Assembly (NCBI GenBank): GCA_947380905.1
Contig: CANCSS010000023.1
Location: 1 to 33,058, forward strand
Direction: 5' to 3'
Origin: Chitinophagaceae bacterium
GTDB taxonomy: Bacteria; Bacteroidota; Bacteroidia; Chitinophagales; Chitinophagaceae
Length of the DNA stretch: 33,058 nucleotides
Below, in pieces: positions 16,667-25,589 of this stretch (positions within the stretch are counted from its first letter, which is position 1; each line of letters opens with the position of its first letter). The notes under the pieces were generated by a model. The model saw nothing but the letters and a program-made list of their open reading frames with translations. It did no database searches and was not told where the DNA came from. Both the position numbers and the translations under genes were made by a program.

Positions 16667-17309
16667 TCGCAGCAAGCACTTCAGGGGCTAAAGGATCTAC
16701 TGTCATGGGAAAATAATGAGTAAGCACTCCATTTTCATTGATCAAATATTTGCAAAAATTCCAAGCAGGTTCTTGGTGACACCAACCATTAATGATCATG
16801 TCTGACAACCATTTATGTACTTCGTTTTGATGATTTTTTTTAATCACAATTGACTTTTCCATCAATGGAAAACTAACTCCATAATTTTTTTTACAAAACG
16901 CAATAATGTTTTCATTGCCACCTATTTCCTGTTGTTTAAAATCATTGGAGGGGAAGCCAAGAATTACTAATTTATCAACATACAATTTGCTTAATTTTTC
17001 TAATGCTTCATATTGTCCGGTAAAGCCACAATCACTAGCGGTATTAACAATTAATACTTTTTTACCTCTTAAAGAAGCAAAGTCAAAATCATTCCCGTTG
17101 ATGTCCTTGGTTTTTAATGTATAAAAAGAAACCAAGGGGGCACTATTAGATTTATTGATTTGAATTTGTTTTTTACCTGCCCCCTTACTAGCCCACATAA
17201 TGGCTGGATACATCGTTTTTAAAACAGATTGTCGATAAGACATGCCCGTTTTTTTCATCAACAAAGTAGCGGAAACCAAAACACCTAAAGCGATGGCAAT
17301 TTTTATCAT
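16659..17309 (-). CDS. Glutathione-peroxidase family thiol peroxidase, membrane-anchored
   Basis: A 216-residue peroxidase. Residues 4-18 form a hydrophobic anchor or uncleaved signal (IAIALGVLVSATLLM), so it probably faces the periplasm. The GPx fold begins near residue 60. The peroxidatic residue is Cys94 (not selenocysteine) in NTASDCGFTGQYEAL; the GFPSNDFKQQEIGGNENI loop and the WNFCKYLI segment with the Trp-Asn pair complete the family marks. I chose ATG 17309; a TTG nine codons upstream would also be open. Bacterial Cys-GPx enzymes usually use thioredoxin rather than glutathione. The 3' end overlaps dusB by 8 bases. Confidence 0.88.
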   Translation of the reverse strand: MIKIAIALGVLVSATLLMKKTGMSYRQSVLKTMYPAIMWASKGAGKKQIQINKSNSAPLVSFYTLKTKDINGNDFDFASLRGKKVLIVNTASDCGFTGQYEALEKLSKLYVDKLVILGFPSNDFKQQEIGGNENIIAFCKKNYGVSFPLMEKSIVIKKNHQNEVHKWLSDMIINGWCHQEPAWNFCKYLINENGVLTHYFPMTVDPLAPEVLAAIN

Positions 17310-17360
17310 TACATTTTTTTTATTTTTCAAACCCAAAATTTAATTCAACAATGAAATAAT

Positions 17361-18728
17361 CTATCCAATCAATCTTTTCAATAACCAAGCCTTTCCTTTA
17401 TACGGAGGATATTTAAAACTAGGATCTATCCAGGTAGGTGTTTTCAATACCGATTTAGTATGTGTAAAAGTGTCAAAACTTAACTTGCCATGATAACCGC
17501 CTGTTCCGCTAAAACCCCTGCCCCCAAAGGGTAAATCATGATTGGTAATATGCATGGTGGCATTGTTTACACAGGCACCCCCCGAAGGAACATTGGTTAA
17601 CCAATATTGTTCATCTGCTTTGTTTTCTGTGAAAACATAAAATGCCAATGGATTTGAATTTTTTTGTATGATCGCCAAAGCTTCTTCTTTAGATTCATAA
17701 GTAAGAATAGGTAGGATAGGTCCAAAAATCTCCTCCTGCATAATTTTAGCATCTGCATGAACACCGGTCATAATGGTGGGCTCGATAAATAATTTTTCTC
17801 TGTTTGATTTTCCACCATATACAATTTCACCTTCCGACATGTAACTGGTTAAACGCAACCATTGTTTGTCATTGATGATTTTGCCATAATGTTCAGCACT
17901 TGCTGCATCTGCACCATAAAATGATTGAATGGCGATGACTAATTCTTTAATTAATTTATCTTTTAAATCAGTGGGTACTAAAATATAGTCAGGTGCAATA
18001 CACATTTGACCGCAATTGGAAAATTTAGGGCTAGCCAAACGACGCGCTGCCACTCTCAAATTAGCATCAGAAGCAATGACAGCAGGACTTTTACCACCCA
18101 ATTCTAAAGTAACTGGCACCAATTGCTCGGCTGCATATTTATATATAATTTTTCCAACCGCTGTACTGCCTGTATAAAAAATATGGTCAAATCTGTTTTG
18201 CGTCAACAAAGGAGGCAATACTTCTCCGCCCTCCCCTTCTAGATACTGGATATAATTTTCTGGAAACAAAGCATGAATTATTTTTTGCATTACCGCAGCA
18301 GTAGCTGGCGCAAATTCACTTGGTTTTAATACGGTACAATTTCCACCAGCAATGGCCCCGATTAATGGAGTAAACAATAATTGAAATGGATAATTCCATG
18401 GCGCAATAATACAAACCACACCCAAAGGTTCTTGAATGGTATAGCTTGTAGAAGGCATATTGACCAAGTTGGTAGCAACAGATTTGGGTTGCATCCATTC
18501 TTGTAAATGCTTAATAGTATAGTTTAATTCACTTAAGAAGAATCCTACCTCGGTAGCCCAGGCATCTTCGTCGGTTTTTTTAAGGTCGGCATACAAGGCA
18601 TTGTACAATTGTTTTTCATGCTCTAAAACTGCTTTTTTTAAGCGTTGCAATTGGAGCAATCTAAATTCATATGGCTGGGTGGCCCCTGTCATAAAATAGG
18701 TACGAAGCTGGGTGAAAGTGGCAGGCAT
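17361..18728 (-). CDS. Aldehyde dehydrogenase (ALDH3-like)
   Basis: A 455-residue NAD(P)-dependent aldehyde dehydrogenase. The catalytic Cys243 lies in SNCGQMCIAPDY and the general base Glu209 in TLELGGKSP; the cofactor segment is IIAPWNYPFQL and the FYTGSTAVGK loop follows. Later marks are QEEIFGPILPI and GGACVNNATMHITNHDLPFGG. The short N-terminus and sequence style are of the class 3 (fatty/aromatic aldehyde, coniferyl aldehyde) branch. The substrate is unknown. ATG 18728 is chosen; an upstream TTG would add 7 residues. It is divergent from the exported Gfo/Idh/MocA gene, with 144 bases between. Confidence 0.92.
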   Translation of the reverse strand: MPATFTQLRTYFMTGATQPYEFRLLQLQRLKKAVLEHEKQLYNALYADLKKTDEDAWATEVGFFLSELNYTIKHLQEWMQPKSVATNLVNMPSTSYTIQEPLGVVCIIAPWNYPFQLLFTPLIGAIAGGNCTVLKPSEFAPATAAVMQKIIHALFPENYIQYLEGEGGEVLPPLLTQNRFDHIFYTGSTAVGKIIYKYAAEQLVPVTLELGGKSPAVIASDANLRVAARRLASPKFSNCGQMCIAPDYILVPTDLKDKLIKELVIAIQSFYGADAASAEHYGKIINDKQWLRLTSYMSEGEIVYGGKSNREKLFIEPTIMTGVHADAKIMQEEIFGPILPILTYESKEEALAIIQKNSNPLAFYVFTENKADEQYWLTNVPSGGACVNNATMHITNHDLPFGGRGFSGTGGYHGKLSFDTFTHTKSVLKTPTWIDPSFKYPPYKGKAWLLKRLIG

Positions 18729-18836
18729 AAAGATTGAATTAGGAAGCAATTTAAAGCATATTCATGAAATTAAGCTGTCCTATATCAGTTCGTCAAATTA
18801 TTTTCCATAATTCCGAAATTTTTGATAATTTAACAC

Positions 18837-18850
18837 TATCAATAACGATT
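18837..18850 (+). promoter_or_regulatory. TATCAAT..CGATT motif upstream of the exported Gfo/Idh gene
   Basis: TATCAATAACGATT begins 36 bases before ATG 18873. A near copy (TATCAATCGATT) begins 35 bases before the second Gfo/Idh gene at 27258, and both regions also have TTCGTCAA further upstream (18789 and 27201). A shared operator or promoter part is possible; the evidence is two copies only. Confidence 0.3.
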
Positions 18851-18872
18851 AAAAACCAAATACTGTTTTGCT

Positions 18873-20333
18873 ATGTCAAAAAGAAAAGCGGACAACACAA
18901 GAAGGAATTTTATAAAAAATTCAGCGCTTGCTTTAGGGGGATTTTATATTTTACCAAGGCACGTTATAGGGGGCAAAGGATTTACTGCGCCTAGTGATAA
19001 ATTACAAATTGCTGGTATAGGTGCCGGTGGAAAAGGAGAAAGTGATTTATATGCATTTTACCAAACAGGAAAAGTAGATGTAGCTTTTTTATGCGACGTA
19101 GACGATCGTCAATGTGCCAAAAGTTGGGAAAGATATCCAAAGGCAAAACGCTATAAAGATTATAGAGAAATGTTAGACAAAGAACACATGCATTTTGATG
19201 CATGTAACGTGTCTACACCCGATCATATGCATGCCGTACAAGCGATGGCAGCCATGCAATTAGGCAAACACGTGTATGTGCAAAAACCAATGGCACACGA
19301 TATTTATGAAGCACGTATCATGACCAAAGCAGCACACGATTACAATGTAGTAACTCAAATGGGAAACCAAGGTGCATCAGGCGATGGTGTTCGTATGTTG
19401 CAAGATTGGCATACTGCAGGATTGATTGGAGACATTCATACTATTTATTGTTATACCGACAGACCGGTTTGGCCACAAGGTGTAAATCGTCCAGTTTCAA
19501 CCACCCCAACTCCTATTCCAGCAGGATTGGATTTTGACTTATGGTTGGGTACGGCACCTAAAAAAGATTATTTCGAAGGCATCTTGCCATTTAACTGGAG
19601 AGGTTGGTGGGATTACGGAACCGGCGCCTTGGGTGACATGGCATGTCATATTATGGCGCCTGCTTTTGCGGTGGCCAATTTAGGATATCCTATTGCTGCA
19701 GAATGTAGTGTAGCGACTCGTTACACAGCACCATGGCAAAAATTAAATGCGCCAGACAGTGGACCAATGGGTTCTCATATAACATTAACCTTCCAAGGTA
19801 AAAATGGCAAGCCCAATGTAAAATTACATTGGATGGATGGTGGTATACAACCAGAACGCCCTGCTGAATTAGGACCTAATGAAATGATGGGAGATGGCGG
19901 CAATGGTGTCATATTTGAAGGAACCAAAGGAAAAATGATGGCTGGTACTTATGGTATCAATCCACAATTACTACCTACCAACTTAACCAAAACTACCAGC
20001 GTACCTCAAACAGTAGATCGAGTGAAAGACGGTGATGCAGGGCACTATGCTGCATGGGTAGAAGCTTGTATTGCTGGTGCTGGAAGTAAAGAAGCAAAAG
20101 CATTGAGTTCTAATTTTGATATTGCTGGTCCATTAACTGAATCGGTATTGATGGGTAATTTAGCCATTAGAAGTTATGATATAACTGGTACTGATAAAGC
20201 TGGAAAAATGACTTACCCAGGCAGAAACATTCAATTGTTATGGGATGGTCCAAATATGAAGATTACCAATTTCGATGCAGCAAATCAGTTTGTAAAAAGA
20301 ACTTATCGCGAAGGTTGGAGCTTGGGTGTATAA
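18873..20333 (+). CDS. Tat-exported Gfo/Idh/MocA-family oxidoreductase
   Basis: A 486-residue NAD(P)-binding protein exported in folded form. A twin-arginine signal (TRRNFIK at 9-15, then a hydrophobic ALALGGFYIL) opens it. The Rossmann fold starts near residue 44 with IAGIGAGGKGESD, followed by CDVDDRQ. The usual EKP motif at the active site reads QKP (YVQKPMAHD). GALGDMACHIM supplies the Asp-x3-His pair. The subfamily is common in Bacteroidota and Planctomycetes and largely uncharacterised; exported relatives include NAD-dependent glycosidases (GH109) and sugar oxidoreductases, so either oxidation of a sugar or bond cleavage through a 3-keto intermediate is possible. A clear terminator follows at 20358-20393, so it is transcribed alone. 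Confidence 0.9.
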   Translation: MSKRKADNTRRNFIKNSALALGGFYILPRHVIGGKGFTAPSDKLQIAGIGAGGKGESDLYAFYQTGKVDVAFLCDVDDRQCAKSWERYPKAKRYKDYREMLDKEHMHFDACNVSTPDHMHAVQAMAAMQLGKHVYVQKPMAHDIYEARIMTKAAHDYNVVTQMGNQGASGDGVRMLQDWHTAGLIGDIHTIYCYTDRPVWPQGVNRPVSTTPTPIPAGLDFDLWLGTAPKKDYFEGILPFNWRGWWDYGTGALGDMACHIMAPAFAVANLGYPIAAECSVATRYTAPWQKLNAPDSGPMGSHITLTFQGKNGKPNVKLHWMDGGIQPERPAELGPNEMMGDGGNGVIFEGTKGKMMAGTYGINPQLLPTNLTKTTSVPQTVDRVKDGDAGHYAAWVEACIAGAGSKEAKALSSNFDIAGPLTESVLMGNLAIRSYDITGTDKAGKMTYPGRNIQLLWDGPNMKITNFDAANQFVKRTYREGWSLGV

Positions 20334-20357
20334 ACTACAATTCGTTTTACTCATTAT

Positions 20358-20393
20358 AAAATCTCGGCAGCCTAAGGGCGGCCGAGATTTTTT
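20358..20393 (+). terminator. Rho-independent terminator after the exported Gfo/Idh gene
   Basis: An 11-bp stem (20358-20368 AAAATCTCGGC with 20381-20391 GCCGAGATTTT) closes on a 12-base loop that can form a small inner GCC/GGC stem, and runs into six T residues (20388-20393). Confidence 0.88.
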
Positions 20394-20454
20394 CATTAAC
20401 AAGGGTGCCTAATTGCATAACCAGAATCATCTCATTTTAGGCACTTAAAATAGA

Positions 20455-20462
20455 TATCTTTG
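20455..20462 (+). promoter_or_regulatory. Putative -7 element TATCTTTG of the class V PLP enzyme gene
   Basis: Exact TAnnTTTG match, 18 bases before ATG 20481 and downstream of the terminator. It covers an alternative TTG start at 20460, which argues for the ATG. A TTTT about 16 bases upstream is a weak -33 candidate. Confidence 0.55.
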
Positions 20463-20480
20463 TCTTGTAAAATTTATACC

Positions 20481-21647
20481 ATGGAAAACTTACGCGGTCA
20501 GTTTCTATTGAATCCAGCCATTACTTTTTTAAACTTTGGCTCTTTTGGTGCTACACCCAAACCCATTTTTGAAGCCTACCAAAAATGGCAAAGGGTGTTA
20601 GAAGCAGAGCCAGTGCAATTTATTGCTTTTGATGGCGTGAATTATTTAGCTGATAGCAGAGCAGCGCTGGCCAAATTTATTGGCTGTCCAGATAAAGATG
20701 ATATAGTAATGGTGACCAATCCTTCTTTTGCGGTGAATTTAATTGCTAAAAATTTTCCACTACAAGAAGGGGATGAAATTTTAGCCACAGATATTGAATA
20801 CGGCGCCTGTGATCGTACTTGGGAATATTATTGTAAAAAAAACAAAGCCACTTACCGCAAGCAAAAAATAAATTTACCCATTACTACCAAAGAAAAATTT
20901 ATTGAAGATTTTTTTGCGGGGGTAAGCCCTCGTACCAAAGCTATTTTCATCAGTCATATTACCAGCGCAACTGCTTTGATATTCCCGGTGAAAGAAATTT
21001 GTGCTATTGCAAAATCAAAAGGATTGATCACTATTGTAGACGGCGCGCATGTGCCAGCACATATTGATTTAAACATCCAAGAATTAGAAGTTGATTTTTA
21101 TACAGGTGCTTGTCATAAATGGATGATGGCTGCCAAGGGTTGTAGTTTTTTATACGCACATAAAAGTGTGCAGCCCATGTGCGATCCACTCATAGTTAGC
21201 TGGGGATACAAAGCGTTAAAACCTTCACATTCTACTTTTTTAGATTACCACCAAATGATTGGCACGCGCGACTTTTCTGCATTTCTAACCGTAGAAGCCT
21301 CTTTGGCATTTATGGAAAAAAATAATTGGCCAGCTGTTTCAAAACAATGTCATGATATGGTATTGGCCAATGCCCCACGTTTTTATACTTTGTTAGGCAC
21401 GCAACCCATCAGCCCATTGAACAGTGAGTGGATTGGGCAGATGATAAGTATTCTTATCCCAACCAGCGAACCAGAACAATTACAAAGAAAATTATATACC
21501 GAATATAAAATTGAAATTCCCATTATGCGACAAGAGAACGATGTGTACATGCGTTATTCTATCAATGGATTTAATTCGGTAGCAGATTTAGATATTCTTT
21601 ACAACGCCTTAGTGGCGATTAAGAAAGAAGGCGTCTTGTTAAAATAA
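20481..21647 (+). CDS. Class V aminotransferase-fold PLP enzyme (isopenicillin-N-epimerase-like)
   Basis: A 388-residue PLP enzyme of the fold type I, class V family (NifS/CefD/Csd style). The Schiff-base lysine is Lys213 in GACHKWMMAAKG; Asp188 and His190 of VDGAHVPAHID hold the PLP ring; FLNFGSFGATPKPI near the start and VTNPSFAVNLI match the CefD-like branch. These enzymes include epimerases, desulfurases and ergothioneine-type lyases; the substrate cannot be read. It has its own promoter and ends one base from the stop of the large minus-strand dehydrogenase, so it may be unrelated to the sugar genes around it. Confidence 0.85.
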   Translation: MENLRGQFLLNPAITFLNFGSFGATPKPIFEAYQKWQRVLEAEPVQFIAFDGVNYLADSRAALAKFIGCPDKDDIVMVTNPSFAVNLIAKNFPLQEGDEILATDIEYGACDRTWEYYCKKNKATYRKQKINLPITTKEKFIEDFFAGVSPRTKAIFISHITSATALIFPVKEICAIAKSKGLITIVDGAHVPAHIDLNIQELEVDFYTGACHKWMMAAKGCSFLYAHKSVQPMCDPLIVSWGYKALKPSHSTFLDYHQMIGTRDFSAFLTVEASLAFMEKNNWPAVSKQCHDMVLANAPRFYTLLGTQPISPLNSEWIGQMISILIPTSEPEQLQRKLYTEYKIEIPIMRQENDVYMRYSINGFNSVADLDILYNALVAIKKEGVLLK

Positions 21648-21648
21648 A

Positions 21649-24567
21649 TTATTTTTTTGCTAACGCTTCATACAATATCTCCACAGTATGTAGTGCTTTT
21701 TCACCCGTGCCATCTTTAATTTGATGACGGCAACTGGTACCTGGTGCAGCAATGGTACATGTATTTTTGTTGGCTCTTACTTTTGGAAACAATACCAACT
21801 CGCCAATATTCATTGACACTTCATAGTGTTCTTTTTCATAACCAAAGGAACCTGCCATGCCGCAACATCCAGAAGGAATGGTTTCTACCTTATAATTTGT
21901 AGGAAAGGAAAGTGCTTTAACAGAATCTGCTATAGCACCTAGGGCTTTTTGTTGACAATGCCCATGCAATAAAATAGATTTTGAATTTGCTGTGAATTGA
22001 TTTTTTGTAATAGCACCACGCTCCATTTCATTGGCAATAAATTCATCAATAAAAAAACTATGCTTGGCTAAATGTTTTGCCGCTGCTATATTTTCATCGG
22101 TAGCTAAATCGGGGTATTCATCTCTAAAAGTCAATATAGCCGAAGGTTCTAGGCCAATCAACGGATGGTCTTCACTCACCAAAGAACTCAATTTTTCAAT
22201 ATTGGTATTAGCGATGATTTTGGCCTTTCTTACCAACCCTTTCGACAACCAAGTTCTACCACTTTCTTCGTGATCAGGAATGATTACTTCATAATTTAAA
22301 GCAGTCAACAATTCAATGGCTTTGATGCCGATGGTGGCATCATTGTAATTGGTAAATTCATCGCAAAACAAATACAGTTTCTTTGTTGGATGCAGGGGTG
22401 CTTGGTAATTTTTTTGATACCAAGCATCTAAAGTTTCAAGCGATAAAGATGGCATAGAGCGCTTCAAAGCAAAACCTGAAATTAATTTTACCAAGGACCC
22501 CGTAATTATATTGTTGATGAATAAATTATACAAACGCGGGGCCATAGATCCAACTTTAGCAGCGGAGGTAAAATTGGCAATAAGTTTGGATCTAAAAGGA
22601 ACTCCATTGGCATCATAATAGTGTTGCAAAAATTCGGCTTTCAATTTGGCCATATCTACATTAGAAGGACATTCACTTTTACAAGCCTTACAACTTAAAC
22701 ACAAACTCATGACATCATAAATTTCTTTGTGGTCATACCTATTTTGTTGATCGGAATGCGTTAAAAATTCACGCAAAATATTGGCACGAGCTCTTGTTGT
22801 ATCTTTCTCATCCCTAGTGGCCATAAAGGAAGGGCACATGGTCCCGCCTGAGAGATGCGTTTTCCTACAATCGCCCGAACCATTGCATTGTTCGGCATGT
22901 TGTAAGATGTCTTGTTGATGAAAACGAAATATGGTTTTAAACTCAGGTGTTAGTTGTCCTGGCTCATACCTCAACATGGTATTCATGGAAGGCGTATCCA
23001 CAATTTTATTTGGATTGAATAAATGTTTGGGATCCCAAGTGTTTTTAACTTGTTTCAACAAAGCATAATTTTTTTCACCAACCATTTGCTTGATAAATTC
23101 TCCACGCAAACGACCATCTCCATGTTCACCACTTAAGGATCCATTGTATTTTTTAACGAGTGTAGCTACTTCTTCAGCAATGGTCCGAAACAATTGATTG
23201 CCTTCTTTGGTTTTCAAATTGATGATAGGTCTTAGGTGTATTTCACCCGAACCTGCGTGGGCATAGTGTACCGAGTATAAACCATGCTTTTTCAAAATTT
23301 CATTAAAGTCGCGAATATAATTTGGCAAGTCATTTACATCCACAGCGGTATCTTCAATGACTGGCACTGCCTTTTCATCACCAGGTAAATTACTTAACAA
23401 GCCCAGCCCTGCTTTTCTCAATGCCCATATTTTTTTAGCATCCGTGCCATACAAAACGGGAAAATGATAGCCTAAGCCGGCAGCGCGCATCTCTGCCTCA
23501 ACTTGATTGGTAAGGGCAAGAATTTCTTCTTTGGTTTCTTTTACAAATTCAATTACTAAAATCGCACCCGGATCTCCTTGTACAAAAAATCTATTTTTAC
23601 TTTGCTCACTATTTTCTTTGGTGCATTCTAAAATATAATGATCAATCAATTCACTCGCACTAGGATGATATTTTAAGCCAATCAAATTCGCATGCAGGGA
23701 TTCATCAATCGAATTAAAGTGCACACACAATAGGCCCACTTCTTTTAAAGGAGCAGGTACCACTTTTAATTTTATCTCTGTCATAAAAGCCAGTGTTCCT
23801 TCAGATCCTGCAATTAAATTACAAAAATTAAAATCAGGACCGCCTGCGGTAAAAGGATCTGACTCCACTAACACATCAATGGCATAACCCGTATTTCTTC
23901 TTACCACCGATTTTTTAGGAAACTCTTTTCTTATCTCTACCTGATTGTCATAATTACTTAGTTGAGAACGCAAGGATTTGTAAATATTCCCTTCTAAAGT
24001 ATTCAAATCACATTTCGCATGAAAATCGTCAGTAGATACACTTGTAAAAACAGCTTCTGATCCATCACTTAAAAATGCGTTTACTTCCAATAAATGTTCA
24101 CGCGTACTTCTATATACTACCGAATTGGATCCGCAGGAATTATTTCCCACCATTCCACCAATCATAGCTCTGTTAGCGGTAGAGGTTTCTGGACCAAAAA
24201 ATAAGCCATGTGGTTGTAGAAATAAATTTAATTCATCCCGAATCACACCAGGTTGCACACGCACCCAACCTGCTGCTTTATTCAGTTCTAAAATTTTATT
24301 AAAATGTTTGGATACATCCACAATGATGCCATTCCCTACCACCTGCCCCGCTAAGGAAGTGCCTGCTGTTCTAGGAATTAAGGAAGTGTTATTTGCAGCT
24401 GCAAATGCAATCAATTTGGAAATATCTTCTTTTGTTTTAGGTATCGCTACAGCCAACGGCATTTCTCTATAACTAGAGGCGTCCGTTGCATACAATGTTC
24501 TGATCATTTTGTCGAAAAAAAGATCTCCTTCGATTGTTTTGGCAAGTTTTTTCAACAATTCCTTCAT
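21649..24567 (-). CDS. FAD- and Fe-S-binding 2-hydroxyacid dehydrogenase (D-lactate / glycolate type fusion)
   Basis: A 972-residue fusion. The first half is a GlcD-like flavoprotein: FAD_binding_4 with PRTAGTSLAGQVVG and GGMVGNNSCGSNS, then an FAD-oxidase C domain ending near SLSGEHGDGRLRGEF. The second half is GlpC/GlcF-like: an Fe-S segment with CNGSGDCRK (about 559), a cluster CLSCKACKSECP (about 621), and CCG-type motifs including HCQQKALG and SGCCGMAGSFGYE (about 895). Such proteins oxidise D-lactate, D-2-hydroxyglutarate or similar acids and pass electrons to the quinone pool at the inner membrane; bacterial Dld-II/Ydiij-like fusions have this length. The exact substrate is open. It sits inside the sugar-oxidation block and has its own promoter. 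Confidence 0.9.
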   Translation of the reverse strand: MKELLKKLAKTIEGDLFFDKMIRTLYATDASSYREMPLAVAIPKTKEDISKLIAFAAANNTSLIPRTAGTSLAGQVVGNGIIVDVSKHFNKILELNKAAGWVRVQPGVIRDELNLFLQPHGLFFGPETSTANRAMIGGMVGNNSCGSNSVVYRSTREHLLEVNAFLSDGSEAVFTSVSTDDFHAKCDLNTLEGNIYKSLRSQLSNYDNQVEIRKEFPKKSVVRRNTGYAIDVLVESDPFTAGGPDFNFCNLIAGSEGTLAFMTEIKLKVVPAPLKEVGLLCVHFNSIDESLHANLIGLKYHPSASELIDHYILECTKENSEQSKNRFFVQGDPGAILVIEFVKETKEEILALTNQVEAEMRAAGLGYHFPVLYGTDAKKIWALRKAGLGLLSNLPGDEKAVPVIEDTAVDVNDLPNYIRDFNEILKKHGLYSVHYAHAGSGEIHLRPIINLKTKEGNQLFRTIAEEVATLVKKYNGSLSGEHGDGRLRGEFIKQMVGEKNYALLKQVKNTWDPKHLFNPNKIVDTPSMNTMLRYEPGQLTPEFKTIFRFHQQDILQHAEQCNGSGDCRKTHLSGGTMCPSFMATRDEKDTTRARANILREFLTHSDQQNRYDHKEIYDVMSLCLSCKACKSECPSNVDMAKLKAEFLQHYYDANGVPFRSKLIANFTSAAKVGSMAPRLYNLFINNIITGSLVKLISGFALKRSMPSLSLETLDAWYQKNYQAPLHPTKKLYLFCDEFTNYNDATIGIKAIELLTALNYEVIIPDHEESGRTWLSKGLVRKAKIIANTNIEKLSSLVSEDHPLIGLEPSAILTFRDEYPDLATDENIAAAKHLAKHSFFIDEFIANEMERGAITKNQFTANSKSILLHGHCQQKALGAIADSVKALSFPTNYKVETIPSGCCGMAGSFGYEKEHYEVSMNIGELVLFPKVRANKNTCTIAAPGTSCRHQIKDGTGEKALHTVEILYEALAKK

Positions 24568-24586
24568 GGTTCAAAATTCAACTTCC

Positions 24587-24594
24587 CAAAATTA
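24587..24594 (-). promoter_or_regulatory. Putative -7 element TAATTTTG of the FAD/Fe-S dehydrogenase gene
   Basis: Exact TAnnTTTG match on the minus strand, 19 bases upstream of ATG 24567. A TTTG lies about 26 bases upstream, longer than the usual spacing. Confidence 0.45.
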
Positions 24595-24642
24595 CTAAAA
24601 TAATGAGTTAGGTTAGCTTGCAAATGATTTTAAATGCGATTA

Positions 24643-25497
24643 CTACCACTTTAAAGTTTTCAAATACGCAGCATCTTGTTTTGCACAATCTAATTCGTTA
24701 GTGCCGGTATAAGCTTCTTGCTCTACAATATAATACTGAACTCCTTGTTCATTGGCTTCTGGCAATAAAGTCATGTAGTCGATGGCGCCTTTTCCTATGA
24801 TACAAGATTCTTCTCCAGTAGCGGTTTTGGCTAAATCTTTTACATGGACCAATTTAAATCGATTTGGAAATTTTTTCATGTATGCAATAGGATCTACACC
24901 TGCTACTACCGTCCAATACATATCCATTTCAAAATCAACCGTAGCAGGGTTGGTAGATTGCATCATCACATCCTGTGGTACAATTCCATTCATGGCCTTG
25001 AAAGAATAATCATGATTGTGGTAAGCAAAACGCAAACCATTTTTCTTGGTAATTTCTCCACAAGCGTTAAACTCATCAGAGAAGCGCTTAAAAAAATCGA
25101 TGGATGTTTGTGCCCCTTTGTGCGGGCAAATTAAATACTTCATTCCAATCTCAGCTGCTTCTGCTGCTTTACGTTCAAAGTCTATGTTAATTTCACAATG
25201 AGAGGAAACCAAGCTCATGCCTAAATCGTCCATCACTTTTTTCAACTCCGTATTTTTCATTCCCCAAAAAATACCTTTGGTTCCTTCAAACCCCTCAATC
25301 TGCTTGTAGCCGCATTTAGATAAATGAGTCAATACTCCTATGGTATCTTTGTACAAAGCTTCTTTCACCGTCCACAATTGAATTGCAAATGGATTTTTTC
25401 GTCCATACATGGCCATTAATTGATTCTGAAAGGGTAAGCTGATGGCAGCTCCTGCTAAAGCAGTTTGGCGAAGAAAATTTCTTCTTGAATGATTCAT
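24643..25497 (-). CDS. Tat-exported TIM-barrel sugar isomerase/epimerase-like protein
   Basis: A 284-residue protein of the AP-endonuclease-2 / xylose-isomerase-like TIM-barrel family. A textbook twin-arginine signal (SRRNFLR at 4-10, then TALAGAAISLPF) shows export in folded form. Barrel marks include FAIQLWTVKEAL, YKQIEGFEG, FAYHNHDYSF, DFEMDMYWT, FKLVHVKDLAKT and IVEQEAYTG, with the His, Asp and Glu residues that hold a divalent metal in the family. The substrate is unknown; the context suggests an oxidised sugar in the periplasm. A -7 element lies in the 92-base gap upstream, so it can be transcribed separately from the two genes before it. Confidence 0.87.
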   Translation of the reverse strand: MNHSRRNFLRQTALAGAAISLPFQNQLMAMYGRKNPFAIQLWTVKEALYKDTIGVLTHLSKCGYKQIEGFEGTKGIFWGMKNTELKKVMDDLGMSLVSSHCEINIDFERKAAEAAEIGMKYLICPHKGAQTSIDFFKRFSDEFNACGEITKKNGLRFAYHNHDYSFKAMNGIVPQDVMMQSTNPATVDFEMDMYWTVVAGVDPIAYMKKFPNRFKLVHVKDLAKTATGEESCIIGKGAIDYMTLLPEANEQGVQYYIVEQEAYTGTNELDCAKQDAAYLKTLKW

Positions 25498-25538
25498 AAA
25501 ATAGTTTTAAAAAAATTAACCAACGATATCGATCGGGC

Positions 25539-25546
25539 CAAAGTTA
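25539..25546 (-). promoter_or_regulatory. Putative -7 element TAACTTTG of the exported TIM-barrel gene
   Basis: Exact TAnnTTTG match on the minus strand, 41 bases upstream of ATG 25497, with a TTAG about 18 bases further upstream as a weak -33 box. Confidence 0.5.
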
Positions 25547-25589
25547 CTTCATTTAGTTGCTCCTCTAAGCAGGTTCTTTTATACCAATA

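Noticed and set aside
17310..17336. TTG start upstream of the glutathione peroxidase ATG
   Set aside because: The ATG nine codons downstream gives a normal membrane anchor; similar TTG extensions before the aldehyde dehydrogenase (18749), the class V PLP enzyme (20460) and the HAD gene (12158) were set aside for the same reason.
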